Source: Ilyomonas sp963790435
GTDB taxonomy: Bacteria > Bacteroidota > Bacteroidia > Chitinophagales > Chitinophagaceae
Direction of reading: 5' to 3'
Length of the DNA: 64,000 bases
Assembly (NCBI GenBank): GCA_963790435.1
Contig: CAWBOI010000001.1
Span: forward strand, 868,001-932,000
Below the pieces are notes generated by a model. It had not been told where the DNA came from. It did not search any database and saw nothing but the letters and a program-made list of their open reading frames with translations. Shown here piece by piece: positions 26,758 through 35,076 of the stretch (the first letter of the stretch is position 1; every line of letters begins with the position of its first letter). A program made the translations under genes and the position numbers.

Positions 26758-28271
26758 GAAGCATTGCTGGTGGTTTGTTGTATTTGCAACTGAAGTTTGT
26801 TTTTACTCCAATTCCATTGCACAGCAAACGAAGGAAAGCCTTTGCCATAAAACCATTGATTGAAGAAATCGGTTAATGATTGACCGCTTGCTTCTTCTAA
26901 GTGTCGTTGCAAATCTTTGGTGCGTGCAAAATTGTATTGCAGAGAAGGATCGGTAAGATAATCGCGAATGCCTTTGAAGAAAAGGGAATCGCCCAAACGC
27001 CATCGCAACATGCGCAGAAGCATCGCTCCTTTTTTATAAGATAAATCAAAATTAAAGATGCGATTCACATCTGTTGTATCGTCCACCCAAACTGAACCAT
27101 CCGGCTCTCTCGTTGCATAATCAACGCTCTGCGATACAACAAGAGCTAAGTTTTGAGGACGAAAATGTTCTGTATAAAAAATGTCAGCGAGATAAACGGC
27201 AAAGCCTTCATTCAGCCATATATCCTGCCAGCTTCCCAACGTTACTTTATCGCCAAACCATTGGTGTGCAAGTTCGTGAGCCATTAAATATTCATCGGCA
27301 TTGTGAATGAAAGAATTGCTTTGATGCTCCATGCCGCCGCTCCAGTTGAATTGCGTTTGTCCATATCGTTCTTTACTAAAAGGATAATCACCAAAAGCAC
27401 TATCGTACAATTGCAAAGCATTGAAAACGGGCGTTATGGACGTTTGAAAATAATCCAACGATTCAGGATACGCTGTTGTGGTAACAGGCAACTTTATATG
27501 CTGTAATTGCACTTCTTTTGTAAACGTGGTAAAATTAGTTACCGCAATGCCAATTAAATAGGTTGCAATGGGATAACGATGTTTGAAATGGGTAGTTGTG
27601 AAACCGTTATTTATTGATGTATCAACCAACAAACCATTGGCGGAAGCGGTGTATTGCGAAGGATGCGTAATGTAAATATCAAGGCTGTCAATTTTATCAT
27701 CCAAACCATTTCTGCAAGGAAACCAATCGCGTGCGCCATACGGTTCGCTCAAGGTCCAGATAATAGGAATAGTACTGTTGTGAACGTCTTTTGTAAATGA
27801 GCCGAAGCCATTGCTTGCGGGCATTCCATGATAATAAATAGTTAGCGAATCGGTTCCGTTTTGTGCGATTATTTGGGCAAAAACAATGCTTAGCGTTTTG
27901 TTGTTTTGTGTAAATACAAGTTTGGTTTCCCGCATTAAAATGCTATCAATTTGCAGTGAATCATCCAAATCAAAAACAATGTTACTTGCATCTTGCGTAA
28001 TGCGAAAATAATAAGTAACAGAGCCGCTGATGTAGTAAACATTCGGGTCAATATTCCATTGGAAACGCGCATAGTAAGTAACAAAATTGGCAGAAGCCGA
28101 AGAGAATGAAACGTTGTTGCCAAGTATTTGATGTACCCTTCCTTTCTTTTCCAAATCGGCAATGTTAGAATGGCTTCCTGAAGGCTGTGAAAACAAAGAC
28201 TTCGATAACGGGAGCAGTAGTATAAAAAGAAAGAGCCTCATATCTTTTCCAATTAAAATAAAGATAGGCAA
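26715..28271 (-). CDS. M1 family metallopeptidase (aminopeptidase N-like), C-terminally truncated
   Basis: A 518-aa zinc aminopeptidase. The start at 28271 gives a basic residue pair followed by a signal peptide (LFLFILLLPLSKSLFS). The GAMEN-like exopeptidase motif is WSGGMEHQSN, and the zinc-binding motif is HELAHQWFGDKVTLGSWQDIWLNEG (HExxH-x18-E). The current stop follows a frameshift; the downstream sequence still encodes the rest of the protein plus a T9SS sorting domain. The catalytic domain is therefore intact but the secretion signal is lost if the sequence is right. Confidence 0.88.
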   Translation of the reverse strand: MPIFILIGKDMRLFLFILLLPLSKSLFSQPSGSHSNIADLEKKGRVHQILGNNVSFSSASANFVTYYARFQWNIDPNVYYISGSVTYYFRITQDASNIVFDLDDSLQIDSILMRETKLVFTQNNKTLSIVFAQIIAQNGTDSLTIYYHGMPASNGFGSFTKDVHNSTIPIIWTLSEPYGARDWFPCRNGLDDKIDSLDIYITHPSQYTASANGLLVDTSINNGFTTTHFKHRYPIATYLIGIAVTNFTTFTKEVQLQHIKLPVTTTAYPESLDYFQTSITPVFNALQLYDSAFGDYPFSKERYGQTQFNWSGGMEHQSNSFIHNADEYLMAHELAHQWFGDKVTLGSWQDIWLNEGFAVYLADIFYTEHFRPQNLALVVSQSVDYATREPDGSVWVDDTTDVNRIFNFDLSYKKGAMLLRMLRWRLGDSLFFKGIRDYLTDPSLQYNFARTKDLQRHLEEASGQSLTDFFNQWFYGKGFPSFAVQWNWSKNKLQLQIQQTTSNASVSSLCNTFAVAFC

Positions 28272-28321
28272 CCCAGAAAAAACAGGGCAAAAACAAACTA
28301 TAAATGATGATTAAAACTTAA

Positions 28322-28352
28322 GTTGTCTGACACTTGATAAGTGTCTGACAAC
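28322..28352. terminator. Perfect 14-bp hairpin downstream of GGGP synthase
   Basis: Arms 28322-28335 and 28339-28352 with a 3-base GAT loop. It lies five bases after the GGGP synthase stop codon on the minus strand. The T-run after it is weak, so it may be a processing or stability hairpin rather than an efficient terminator. Confidence 0.55.
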
Positions 28353-28356
28353 TCTC

Positions 28357-29112
28357 TCACACTGCCACCCGAATAGAATGTATGGCATCGCTCATTTCTT
28401 TAATAAGGGTTGCATCTTTTTCAATGGCATTGCCAACTACAATTACATCAGCGCCGGCTTTGCAGTTGCGATACGCTTTTTCAGGATCGGTAATGCCGCC
28501 GCCAACAATCAACGGCGCTTCAATGTGGCGTGCTACTTTTTCAATCATCAGTTCGCCAATGGGTCGTTTGGCGCCGCTGCCGGCATCCATATAAATCAAC
28601 TTCATGCCCAGCATTTCGCCAGCCATAGCCGTGCACATGGCAATTTCATTTTTATCGGCAGGAATGGGCGAAGCGTTGGAAATGTAAGACACTGTTGTAG
28701 GTGCGCCGCCATCAATTACCATGTAGCCCGTGGGCATAATTTCGAGCCCGCTGCTTTTTACAAATGGTGCGCTGATTACATGCTGACCAATTAACAATTC
28801 AGGATTGCGACCAGAGATTAACGAGAGATACAACAGCGCATCAGCATACTTGCTGATTTGCGAAGGCGAGCCGGGAAACAAAACCACCGGAATATCGCAT
28901 GCTGCTTTGATTTGCTGGATGCACCCATCCAAATGATTGGAAATGACCAAACTGCCGCCTACAAAAAGATAATCAACCTGCGCGTCAACCGCCATGGCTA
29001 CCAGCTTTTCTGTGTGCGAAACATCAACTTTATCAGGGTCTATCAATACAGCAAACGATTTATGCCCGAGCTTCTTCCTGTCGTTAAATTGTTGATATAG
29101 TTGGTTCTTCAT
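28357..29112 (-). CDS. Geranylgeranylglyceryl phosphate synthase family protein
   Basis: A 251-aa TIM-barrel prenyltransferase of the GGGP synthase/PcrB family, which joins a polyprenyl diphosphate to sn-glycerol-1-phosphate. Visible motifs are FAVLIDPDKV at the N-terminus, VGGSL, the LFPGSPSQIS segment, YMDAGSGAKRP, and the phosphate-binding loops VGGGITDPEKA and GADVIVVGNAIE. In archaea this starts ether lipid synthesis; Bacteroidota homologues exist, but their physiological product is poorly defined. No archaeal-type lipid partner gene is adjacent. Confidence 0.9.
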   Translation of the reverse strand: MKNQLYQQFNDRKKLGHKSFAVLIDPDKVDVSHTEKLVAMAVDAQVDYLFVGGSLVISNHLDGCIQQIKAACDIPVVLFPGSPSQISKYADALLYLSLISGRNPELLIGQHVISAPFVKSSGLEIMPTGYMVIDGGAPTTVSYISNASPIPADKNEIAMCTAMAGEMLGMKLIYMDAGSGAKRPIGELMIEKVARHIEAPLIVGGGITDPEKAYRNCKAGADVIVVGNAIEKDATLIKEMSDAIHSIRVAV

Positions 29113-29424
29113 GCCGTATGATAAAGATAAGATAGCTGCAAAAATGCGAAAACTTTTTTACATCGGCTTCACTGGCTGCTTCAATCAAAATAAAGGCAAA
29201 AACAAAAATGAACAGTCTGTGTGGTTTCGTACAACAAATGTCCTTTTTATTCCAAATCTCTCCACACTTTACGATGGCTTCTAAAATTAACCCTCTTTTG
29301 TAAGTCTTTCAAAATCAAACACCAAAAATTTTTTATTTTTTATTTTCCAACGTAAAAGTTTTTCCGACAAAAAACTGGCACAATTCTATAAACCATTTTT
29401 GCGTACTTACAAAAAAACAACGTT
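29113..29424. other. Divergent promoter region
   Basis: 312 bases between two divergent genes. It is AT-rich with long T runs around 29320-29350 and contains one copy of the GGCAAAAACAAA word (29195-29206). The sequence CATTTTTG 20-30 bases before the plus-strand small ORF is a one-mismatch -7 box. No gene was seen. Confidence 0.45.
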
Positions 29425-29631
29425 ATGACTTCACTTTCTTTGAATACATCGAACACCAGCATCAGCACTGTTTTGGCCATTCCAACTTCAGCTACTTATG
29501 GCAGAAAAAAGAACGTAGCAAAAGGCATGTTCAGTTATGCAATTTCGTCTAAAACCGGCTACCGCAAACCGTCAGTCCGATTCGCTTCTGCTGATTGGGA
29601 TTTGAACAGAAATGAACTTGAATTTGAGTAA
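29425..29631 (+). CDS. Small protein of unknown function
   Basis: A 68-aa protein rich in Ser, Thr and Asn at the N-terminus and with a basic middle (YGRKKNVAKG), a KTGYRKPSVRF segment and an acidic end (DLNRNELEFE). No family was recognised. It has no signal peptide or membrane segment. It has its own upstream region and is followed directly by a TTTGTTTTTGC word and the CCA enzyme gene. The codon pattern looks real, but confirmation needs homologues. Confidence 0.55.
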   Translation: MTSLSLNTSNTSISTVLAIPTSATYGRKKNVAKGMFSYAISSKTGYRKPSVRFASADWDLNRNELEFE

Positions 29632-29671
29632 AGTTTGTTTTTGCACAAATTATCGTTGTAACATAGCTGTT

Positions 29672-29679
29672 TATCTTTG
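29672..29679 (+). promoter_or_regulatory. Candidate -7 promoter box (TATCTTTG) for the CCA enzyme gene
   Basis: Exact TAnnTTTG match five bases before the ATG at 29685, again implying a very short leader. No -33 element at ideal spacing was found. Confidence 0.4.
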
Positions 29680-29684
29680 CCGCG

Positions 29685-31106
29685 ATGCAAATCAATTGTA
29701 CCGACAAAGAATTGTTTCTTTTTAAAAAGATAGCTGCGGCTGCGCAGCAATTGCAATATCCAACTTACATCATTGGTGGTTTTGTTCGAGATAAAGTCAT
29801 TGGTCGTGCATCGAAAGATGCAGACATTGTTTGTGTTGGTGATGGCATTTCGTTAGCGCAAAAAGTTACCGAACGTTTCAACCCTAAACCTTCTGTAGCT
29901 TTCTTTAAAAACTTCGGCACTGCGCAAATTAAGATTGATGGATTTGAAATAGAATTTGTAGGCGCAAGAAAAGAAAGCTATCGCGCCGAAAGCCGCAACC
30001 CGCTTGTATCTCCGGGCTCTTTGGAAGACGATCAAAACCGCCGCGATTTTACCATTAATGCGCTTGCCATCAGTTTAAATGAAGAAGATTATGGAAAATT
30101 GATAGATCCGTTTGACGGAGTAAAAGACATCGAAAACAAAATCATCCGCACACCGCTCGATGCAGATATTACTTTTTCTGACGACCCACTTCGCATGATG
30201 CGCGCTATTCGTTTTGCCTCACAATTACATTTTTCCATTGAAAAAAAAACACTGTCTTCCATTCAACGCAATGCGCATCGCATTTCTATCATTTCCAAAG
30301 AAAGAATTACCGATGAATTGAATAAAATTTTATTGAGCAGCCAACCTTCGGTGGGTTTTGGTTTGTTGTTTCAAACCGGTTTACTCCAAATTATTTTTCC
30401 GCCAATGGCAGAGTTGCAGGGCGCTGAAAATGTTGATGGCATGGGACATAAAGACAATTTTTATCACACATTGCAAGTGATAGATAACGTGTCTGGCAAA
30501 AGCGATGATTTATGGCTGCGCTGGGCAGCTTTGTTGCACGATATTGGAAAGCCCGCCACCAAAGGGTTTGAGGAAGGTCATGGCTTTACCTTTCATGGTC
30601 ATGAAGTGGTGGGCGCACGCTTGGTTCCTAAAATTTTTGCCAAACTAAAATTACCGCTCGGCGACAGCATGAAGTTGGTACAAAAGCTGGTGTTACTACA
30701 TTTAAGACCGATTAGTTTAACCAAAGAAAACATCACAGATAGCGCCATCCGGCGTTTGTTGTTTGATGCCGGTGAAGACCTTGATAAATTGATGTTGCTT
30801 TGCCAAGCCGACATTACCACAAAAAATAACTACAAAAGAAAACGTTACCTGCAAAACTTTGAGTTGGTAAGAGAACGTTTGCAGGAAGTTGAAGAAAAGG
30901 ATAAGATAAGGGCCTGGCAGCCGCCGATAACGGGTGAAATCATAATGCAAACGTTTGGGCTGAAACCAAGCCGTGAAGTGGGTTTGATTAAAGATGCCAT
31001 TCGTGAAGCCATGCTGGATGGTGTTATTCCAAATGATTATGAAGCGGCTTATCAGTTTATGTTGCAAAAAGCAGAGGAGATTGGGTTACAGCCTTCCTCA
31101 AAATAA
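29685..31106 (+). CDS. cca: CCA-adding tRNA nucleotidyltransferase / poly(A) polymerase family, with HD domain
   Basis: A 473-aa class II nucleotidyltransferase. The catalytic head has YIIGGFVRDKVIGRASKDADIVC (G-G-x-V-R-D then DxD) and RDFTINALAIS; the neck includes DPLRMMRAIRFASQL. A C-terminal HD phosphohydrolase domain follows (LLHDIGKPATK and FHGHEVVGA). It adds or repairs the 3' CCA of tRNAs, consistent with tRNA genes in this window that do not encode CCA. Poly(A) polymerase activity cannot be excluded from sequence. Confidence 0.93.
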   Translation: MQINCTDKELFLFKKIAAAAQQLQYPTYIIGGFVRDKVIGRASKDADIVCVGDGISLAQKVTERFNPKPSVAFFKNFGTAQIKIDGFEIEFVGARKESYRAESRNPLVSPGSLEDDQNRRDFTINALAISLNEEDYGKLIDPFDGVKDIENKIIRTPLDADITFSDDPLRMMRAIRFASQLHFSIEKKTLSSIQRNAHRISIISKERITDELNKILLSSQPSVGFGLLFQTGLLQIIFPPMAELQGAENVDGMGHKDNFYHTLQVIDNVSGKSDDLWLRWAALLHDIGKPATKGFEEGHGFTFHGHEVVGARLVPKIFAKLKLPLGDSMKLVQKLVLLHLRPISLTKENITDSAIRRLLFDAGEDLDKLMLLCQADITTKNNYKRKRYLQNFELVRERLQEVEEKDKIRAWQPPITGEIIMQTFGLKPSREVGLIKDAIREAMLDGVIPNDYEAAYQFMLQKAEEIGLQPSSK

Positions 31107-31112
31107 GAATGT

Positions 31113-31225
31113 TTGAACCACGAAGACAGAAAGAAATAAAACCTGCTTGTCGGCAGACAGGGTTGACGAAGAGTTTGAAAAGAATACTTAGTGAAACTTT
31201 ATTACTTTGAGCCTTCGTGCTTCAA
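31113..31225. repeat. Imperfect intergenic inverted repeat (ACCACGAAG type)
   Basis: Arms 31113-31125 and 31213-31225 match at 12 of 13 positions. The arm sequence TTGAACCACGAAG resembles TTGAACCGCAAAG in the hairpin at 16407, pointing to one dispersed family. It lies between the CCA and PpiD genes. Confidence 0.5.
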
Positions 31226-31312
31226 GCAATTCCATCACCAACACTTTGTGAATGTTTGGTTTTGCCCCTTTTTTAGGCATCAATTCAATATTTTTTAAAT
31301 GCGGGATTCCCC

Positions 31313-31320
31313 TATTTTTG
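31313..31320 (+). promoter_or_regulatory. Candidate -7 promoter box (TATTTTTG) for the PpiD gene
   Basis: Exact TAnnTTTG match 26 bases before the start codon at 31347. Confidence 0.45.
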
Positions 31321-31346
31321 CCGCTCTCAAAATTTTGTGAAGCTAT

Positions 31347-33476
31347 ATGTCAGTCATTCAGCGAATTCGTGATAAAGGTGCGTGGATTATTTTTGGTATC
31401 ATCGCCCTTGCTTTGGTTGCTTTTATCCTTCAGGATGCCGCCCTGCGAAAAGGAAATTTGTTTTCCAATACTACTACCGTTGGTACCGTTAACGGCGAGA
31501 AAATCGAACGTACCGATTTTCAAAATCAAATCTCTTTTTTTGAATCGGTAAGCAAGCAACGCGGTCAGGAAATGCCGCCAGGTATGTTGAACGGGCAGGT
31601 TTGGAATTACGTGGTTCAACAAACATTACTGAAGCAGGAAATTGCTAAGCTGGGCATTGGTTTTACCTCAAAAGAACTGGCAGATGTGTTGTTTGGTCAG
31701 AATCCACCTCAATGGATGCAGCAACAATTTACAGATCCAAAGACCGGCATTTTTGATGTAGCGGCTGCGCGTCAGCAATTCAACCAAATTAAAAAGAATG
31801 CCGACGATGCACGCGTGCAGCAAATTCAAAAACAGTTCATTGATCCTACCATACAACAAGCTTTGTTTGCCAAGTATTCTTCTTTGTTAAGCGAAGCCAC
31901 TTATGTTCCCAAGTGGATGGCTGAAAAAACAAATGCTGATAACAACTCGGTGGCAAAAGCTTCTTTTGTTTTTGTGCCTTACAGCACCATCAGCGATAGT
32001 GCAGTGAAAGTGAGTGATGATGACATCAATGCATATGTACAACAACACAGCGAGCTGTACAAGCGGGATGAAGAAACGCGTACCGTTCAATATGTAAGTT
32101 TTAGTGAAGCGCCCAGTGCGGCCGATTCCGCGGCTGTAAGAGATGCGCTAACGTCGTTGAAACCTGCCTTTGCATCTACCACCGATGTAGCTTCGTTTGT
32201 AGTGTCGAAAAACAGCGATGTGGTTTACAACGGAACCTACACAACAAGGAAAGATTTGAAAGATGCTGCGGCTGATACCATTACTAAATTGAGGGATGGT
32301 GAAGTATATGGTCCGTATTTAAATGGCGGCGATTATGAATTGGCAAAGCTGGTTGGCAAGCGCATGGTACCCGATTCAGTAAAGGTTCGGCACATTTTAA
32401 TTAAAACTGAAGATGGAGGCAAACAAGTATTGCCTGATAGCGTTGCGAAAAAAAGAATTGACTCCATTGTAACGGCAATACAACATGGCGTTTCGTTCGA
32501 TTCGATGGTACAAAAATACAGCGACGACCCGGGTAGCAAGGGCACGCATGGTGAATACAATTTTCCGTATTCGCAATTCAAAACTATTAGCAAGGAGTTC
32601 GCAGAAACGGCGTTTTATGATCCTGTTGGCACAAAGAAAACGGTGAAAGTTGCCAACCAACAATATGCCGGTTATCACTACATTGAAGTGTTGAGCCAAA
32701 AGAATATGCAGGACGCATACAACGTGGCTTACATTGCAAAACCTATTAACGCCAGCAGCGAAACCATTAACAACGCAAGCTCCGCTGCTGCACAATTTGC
32801 GGCTGCCAGCAAAGACCCGAAAAGCTTTGATGCAACCGCTAAAAAGGACAAGTTAACGCCAGTTACTTCGCAGGAAATTAAGAACGCAGATTACTCTTTG
32901 AGCATGATGGGCGGCGAAAACCGCGACCTGATCAGATGGATTTTTAAGAATAATGTAGGCGATGTTTCAGACCCCGTTGAATTGGGTGATCAATACATTG
33001 TTGCCATGATTACTTCGGTTGATAAAAAAGGCTTGCCATCTGCAAAAGCAGCCCGGCCCCTGGTGGAAAATTTTGTGCGAAACGAAAAGAAAGCGCAAAC
33101 CATCATCAACACAAAAATGAAAGGCAATACGCTGGACGAAGTTGCCAAAAACGCGGGCGTATCGGTTCAAAATTCTGATAGTCTTACGTTTCAATCGCCG
33201 GCAATACCCAACTTAGGTTTTGAACCGAAGTTGCTGGGTGCAGCGTTTAACAAAAGCCTGACTTCAAAAATCAGCAGCCCCATTGCAGGAACATCCGGTG
33301 TATTTGTGGTGAAAAGCAATGGTGTAACGGCTTTGGCTTCTTCAGGCTTGCCGATTGAACAGGTACAAAGCAACCTGAAACGACAATTGCAGCAGCAACA
33401 ACAAAGCAGTGGCGGTGTGTTTGAAGCGCTTCGCAAAAGTTCTTCTGTTACCGATAACCGTTCCGATTTTTATTAA
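31347..33476 (+). CDS. PpiD-like periplasmic peptidyl-prolyl isomerase / foldase
   Basis: A 709-aa membrane-anchored foldase. The N-terminal transmembrane helix (about 12-30, WIIFGIIALALVAFILQDA) is followed by a SurA_N-like chaperone domain, then a parvulin rotamase domain at about residues 345-445 (VRHILIKTEDGG, YSDDPGSKGTHGEYNFPY), and a second, degenerate C-terminal part. It assists outer-membrane and secreted protein folding in the periplasm. Length is typical for Bacteroidota members. A clear terminator follows at 33499. Confidence 0.92.
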   Translation: MSVIQRIRDKGAWIIFGIIALALVAFILQDAALRKGNLFSNTTTVGTVNGEKIERTDFQNQISFFESVSKQRGQEMPPGMLNGQVWNYVVQQTLLKQEIAKLGIGFTSKELADVLFGQNPPQWMQQQFTDPKTGIFDVAAARQQFNQIKKNADDARVQQIQKQFIDPTIQQALFAKYSSLLSEATYVPKWMAEKTNADNNSVAKASFVFVPYSTISDSAVKVSDDDINAYVQQHSELYKRDEETRTVQYVSFSEAPSAADSAAVRDALTSLKPAFASTTDVASFVVSKNSDVVYNGTYTTRKDLKDAAADTITKLRDGEVYGPYLNGGDYELAKLVGKRMVPDSVKVRHILIKTEDGGKQVLPDSVAKKRIDSIVTAIQHGVSFDSMVQKYSDDPGSKGTHGEYNFPYSQFKTISKEFAETAFYDPVGTKKTVKVANQQYAGYHYIEVLSQKNMQDAYNVAYIAKPINASSETINNASSAAAQFAAASKDPKSFDATAKKDKLTPVTSQEIKNADYSLSMMGGENRDLIRWIFKNNVGDVSDPVELGDQYIVAMITSVDKKGLPSAKAARPLVENFVRNEKKAQTIINTKMKGNTLDEVAKNAGVSVQNSDSLTFQSPAIPNLGFEPKLLGAAFNKSLTSKISSPIAGTSGVFVVKSNGVTALASSGLPIEQVQSNLKRQLQQQQQSSGGVFEALRKSSSVTDNRSDFY

Positions 33477-33498
33477 ATTTTATTTTAGATTTTTTGCA

Positions 33499-33538
33499 CA
33501 AACGGCTGCTTCACCTTATGTTGCAGCCGTTTGTTTTT
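33499..33538 (+). terminator. Terminator of the PpiD gene
   Basis: A perfect 11-bp stem (33499-33509 with 33523-33533). Its U-tract is formed by a copy of the over-represented TTTGTTTTTGCCC word (33530-33542). Confidence 0.8.
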
Positions 33539-33563
33539 GCCCATATTTTAAATTATACAAAAC

Positions 33564-33875
33564 ATGAAGCAGTCCCTGATTCATCATGCCATTTTCTGGT
33601 TGAAAAATCCTACGAAAGAAAACCGGGACAAACTGGTTGAAGGAGTAAAAACATTATCAGCCGTTCCGCAGGTAAAAGCCCTGCATGTAGGTGTTGTGGC
33701 TTCTACCGAACAACGAGATGTGGTAGATGCATCGTGGAGCGTTTCTGAAATTATGTTTTTTGATAGTTTGGACGACCAGGCAATTTATCAAACACATCCG
33801 GTTCATCAATCGTTTGTTGCTAATTATAGCCATTTGTGGGAGCGGGTTCAGGTGTATGATGCCTTAAACGTTTAA
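33564..33875 (+). CDS. Dabb family (stress-responsive alpha/beta barrel) protein
   Basis: A 103-aa single-domain dimeric alpha/beta barrel protein. It begins SLIHHAIFWLKNPTKENRDKL, the typical Dabb opening with a conserved His, and ends in DALNV after HPVHQSFVANYSHLW. Family members in plants and bacteria are stress-induced, some with enzymatic roles; the bacterial role is unknown. Its stop overlaps the convergent SCO1 gene by four bases. Confidence 0.88.
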   Translation: MKQSLIHHAIFWLKNPTKENRDKLVEGVKTLSAVPQVKALHVGVVASTEQRDVVDASWSVSEIMFFDSLDDQAIYQTHPVHQSFVANYSHLWERVQVYDALNV

Positions 33876-34531
33876 TCACCGGAATTCGAAAAATTACTTC
33901 CTGAAAAATCGGTGTTTTTTTCTTTCAATAAAGTAGCAATGTCTTTTTGAAGCTGCTCTAAATCGGCATTTTTTAAACCATCATAAATTTCACCGCGTAG
34001 GTTTCCATGTTTGTCAACCAACGCTAAAAACTGGGTGTGTAAAAACTGGTCGTTGATGTTCACCACAGCATTCTTCGGATCATCAAGCAAGTAACTGTTG
34101 CGGGCTTGCTTGTACAAACTGTCTTTTCTGCCGGTTAAAAAAATCCATTTGTTTGTATCAACGTTCATCTTTTGTGCGTACGCTTTTAACTGCGCTGCCG
34201 AATCGGTTTCCGGGTCGGAAGTATGTGAAACAATTAAGAAATCAGGGCTATTTTTAAATTTCTCATAAATCGTTTTTAAGTTGCCGTTCATGCGTGGGCA
34301 AATGCCTTTGCAGGTGGTAAAAAAATAGTTCACCACGCATACTTTTCCAAGCATGTCTTTCCGGGTAAAACTTGTGTTGTTTTCTGTAGTGAAAGAAAAT
34401 GATTGCACCGAAGCCGAAAGCTGTGGCAGCCTCTCTTTCCAGTTATCGGTTCCCCAAAAAACAAACAGGAGATATACAATCAAAAGACCGATGAAAAAAC
34501 CACCGTAAATGAGAAGTTTTTTTCTTTTCAT
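33872..34531 (-). CDS. SCO1/SenC family copper chaperone
   Basis: A 219-aa membrane-anchored thioredoxin-fold protein with one N-terminal helix (about 6-26). The copper motif is TTCKGICP (Cys74 and Cys78), with the third ligand His165 in INDQFLHTQF. SCO proteins deliver copper to the CuA centre of cytochrome c oxidase or act as thiol reductases. A divergent MerC-like gene lies next to it; the two often occur together in Bacteroidota, suggesting metal handling or respiration. Confidence 0.93.
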   Translation of the reverse strand: MKRKKLLIYGGFFIGLLIVYLLFVFWGTDNWKERLPQLSASVQSFSFTTENNTSFTRKDMLGKVCVVNYFFTTCKGICPRMNGNLKTIYEKFKNSPDFLIVSHTSDPETDSAAQLKAYAQKMNVDTNKWIFLTGRKDSLYKQARNSYLLDDPKNAVVNINDQFLHTQFLALVDKHGNLRGEIYDGLKNADLEQLQKDIATLLKEKNTDFSGSNFSNSGD

Positions 34532-34623
34532 GATGCAAAGTTACAAGGGTTATTTTTTGCACGATTTACTCTAACATTCTGTTATACCCTTTTTATAATG
34601 GTTGGTATTTTGTGGTTCGCTTT

Positions 34624-34631
34624 TATTTTTG
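34624..34631 (+). promoter_or_regulatory. Candidate -7 promoter box (TATTTTTG) for the MerC-like gene
   Basis: Exact TAnnTTTG match four bases before the ATG at 34636, so the mRNA would be almost leaderless. Confidence 0.4.
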
Positions 34632-34635
34632 CAGA

Positions 34636-35076
34636 ATGCGTTTAAAAATCAATTGGGATGGTGTAGGTGTAACGGCTTCACTTGCCTGTGCTATTCACTG
34701 CGCAATATTGCCTCTTGTTTTTACAAGTTTGCCCTTCTTTGGTATTGAATTGCTCGACAATCCAACCTTTGAAATCGGCATGATTGCCCTTGCAGCAGCC
34801 GTTGGTTGTTACTCCCTATTTCATGGTTACAACAAGCATCATCATCGCTTGTTGCCACTCCTTATTTTTCTCCTTGGCATTTTGTTTTTATGTGCCAAAC
34901 AAATATGGCACGATAAGCAAATGTGGCTGCTTCCTCCGGCTGTTGTATTGATTGTGCTGGCACATTATATCAATTATAAATCGTGCAAAAAAGCAGCCAT
35001 TGCCATACTGATGATTGCAATCATTGATCCTTTTCATTCATGCCCAATCCATATTTTCAATTCAAGCAATTTATAG
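34636..35076 (+). CDS. MerC domain-containing membrane protein
   Basis: About 146 aa from ATG 34636 with four hydrophobic helices. The MerC-like pattern is the first helix with paired cysteines and histidine (SLACAIHCAILPL), then KHHHRLLPLLIF. MerC proteins transport mercuric ions; in Bacteroidota genomes this short version sits beside SCO1 and Fur-type genes, so another metal is possible. The last 37 bases overlap the start of the tRNA methyltransferase gene, indicating tight coupling. The upstream in-frame ATG at 34612 lies within or above the promoter and is less likely. Confidence 0.85.
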   Translation: MRLKINWDGVGVTASLACAIHCAILPLVFTSLPFFGIELLDNPTFEIGMIALAAAVGCYSLFHGYNKHHHRLLPLLIFLLGILFLCAKQIWHDKQMWLLPPAVVLIVLAHYINYKSCKKAAIAILMIAIIDPFHSCPIHIFNSSNL

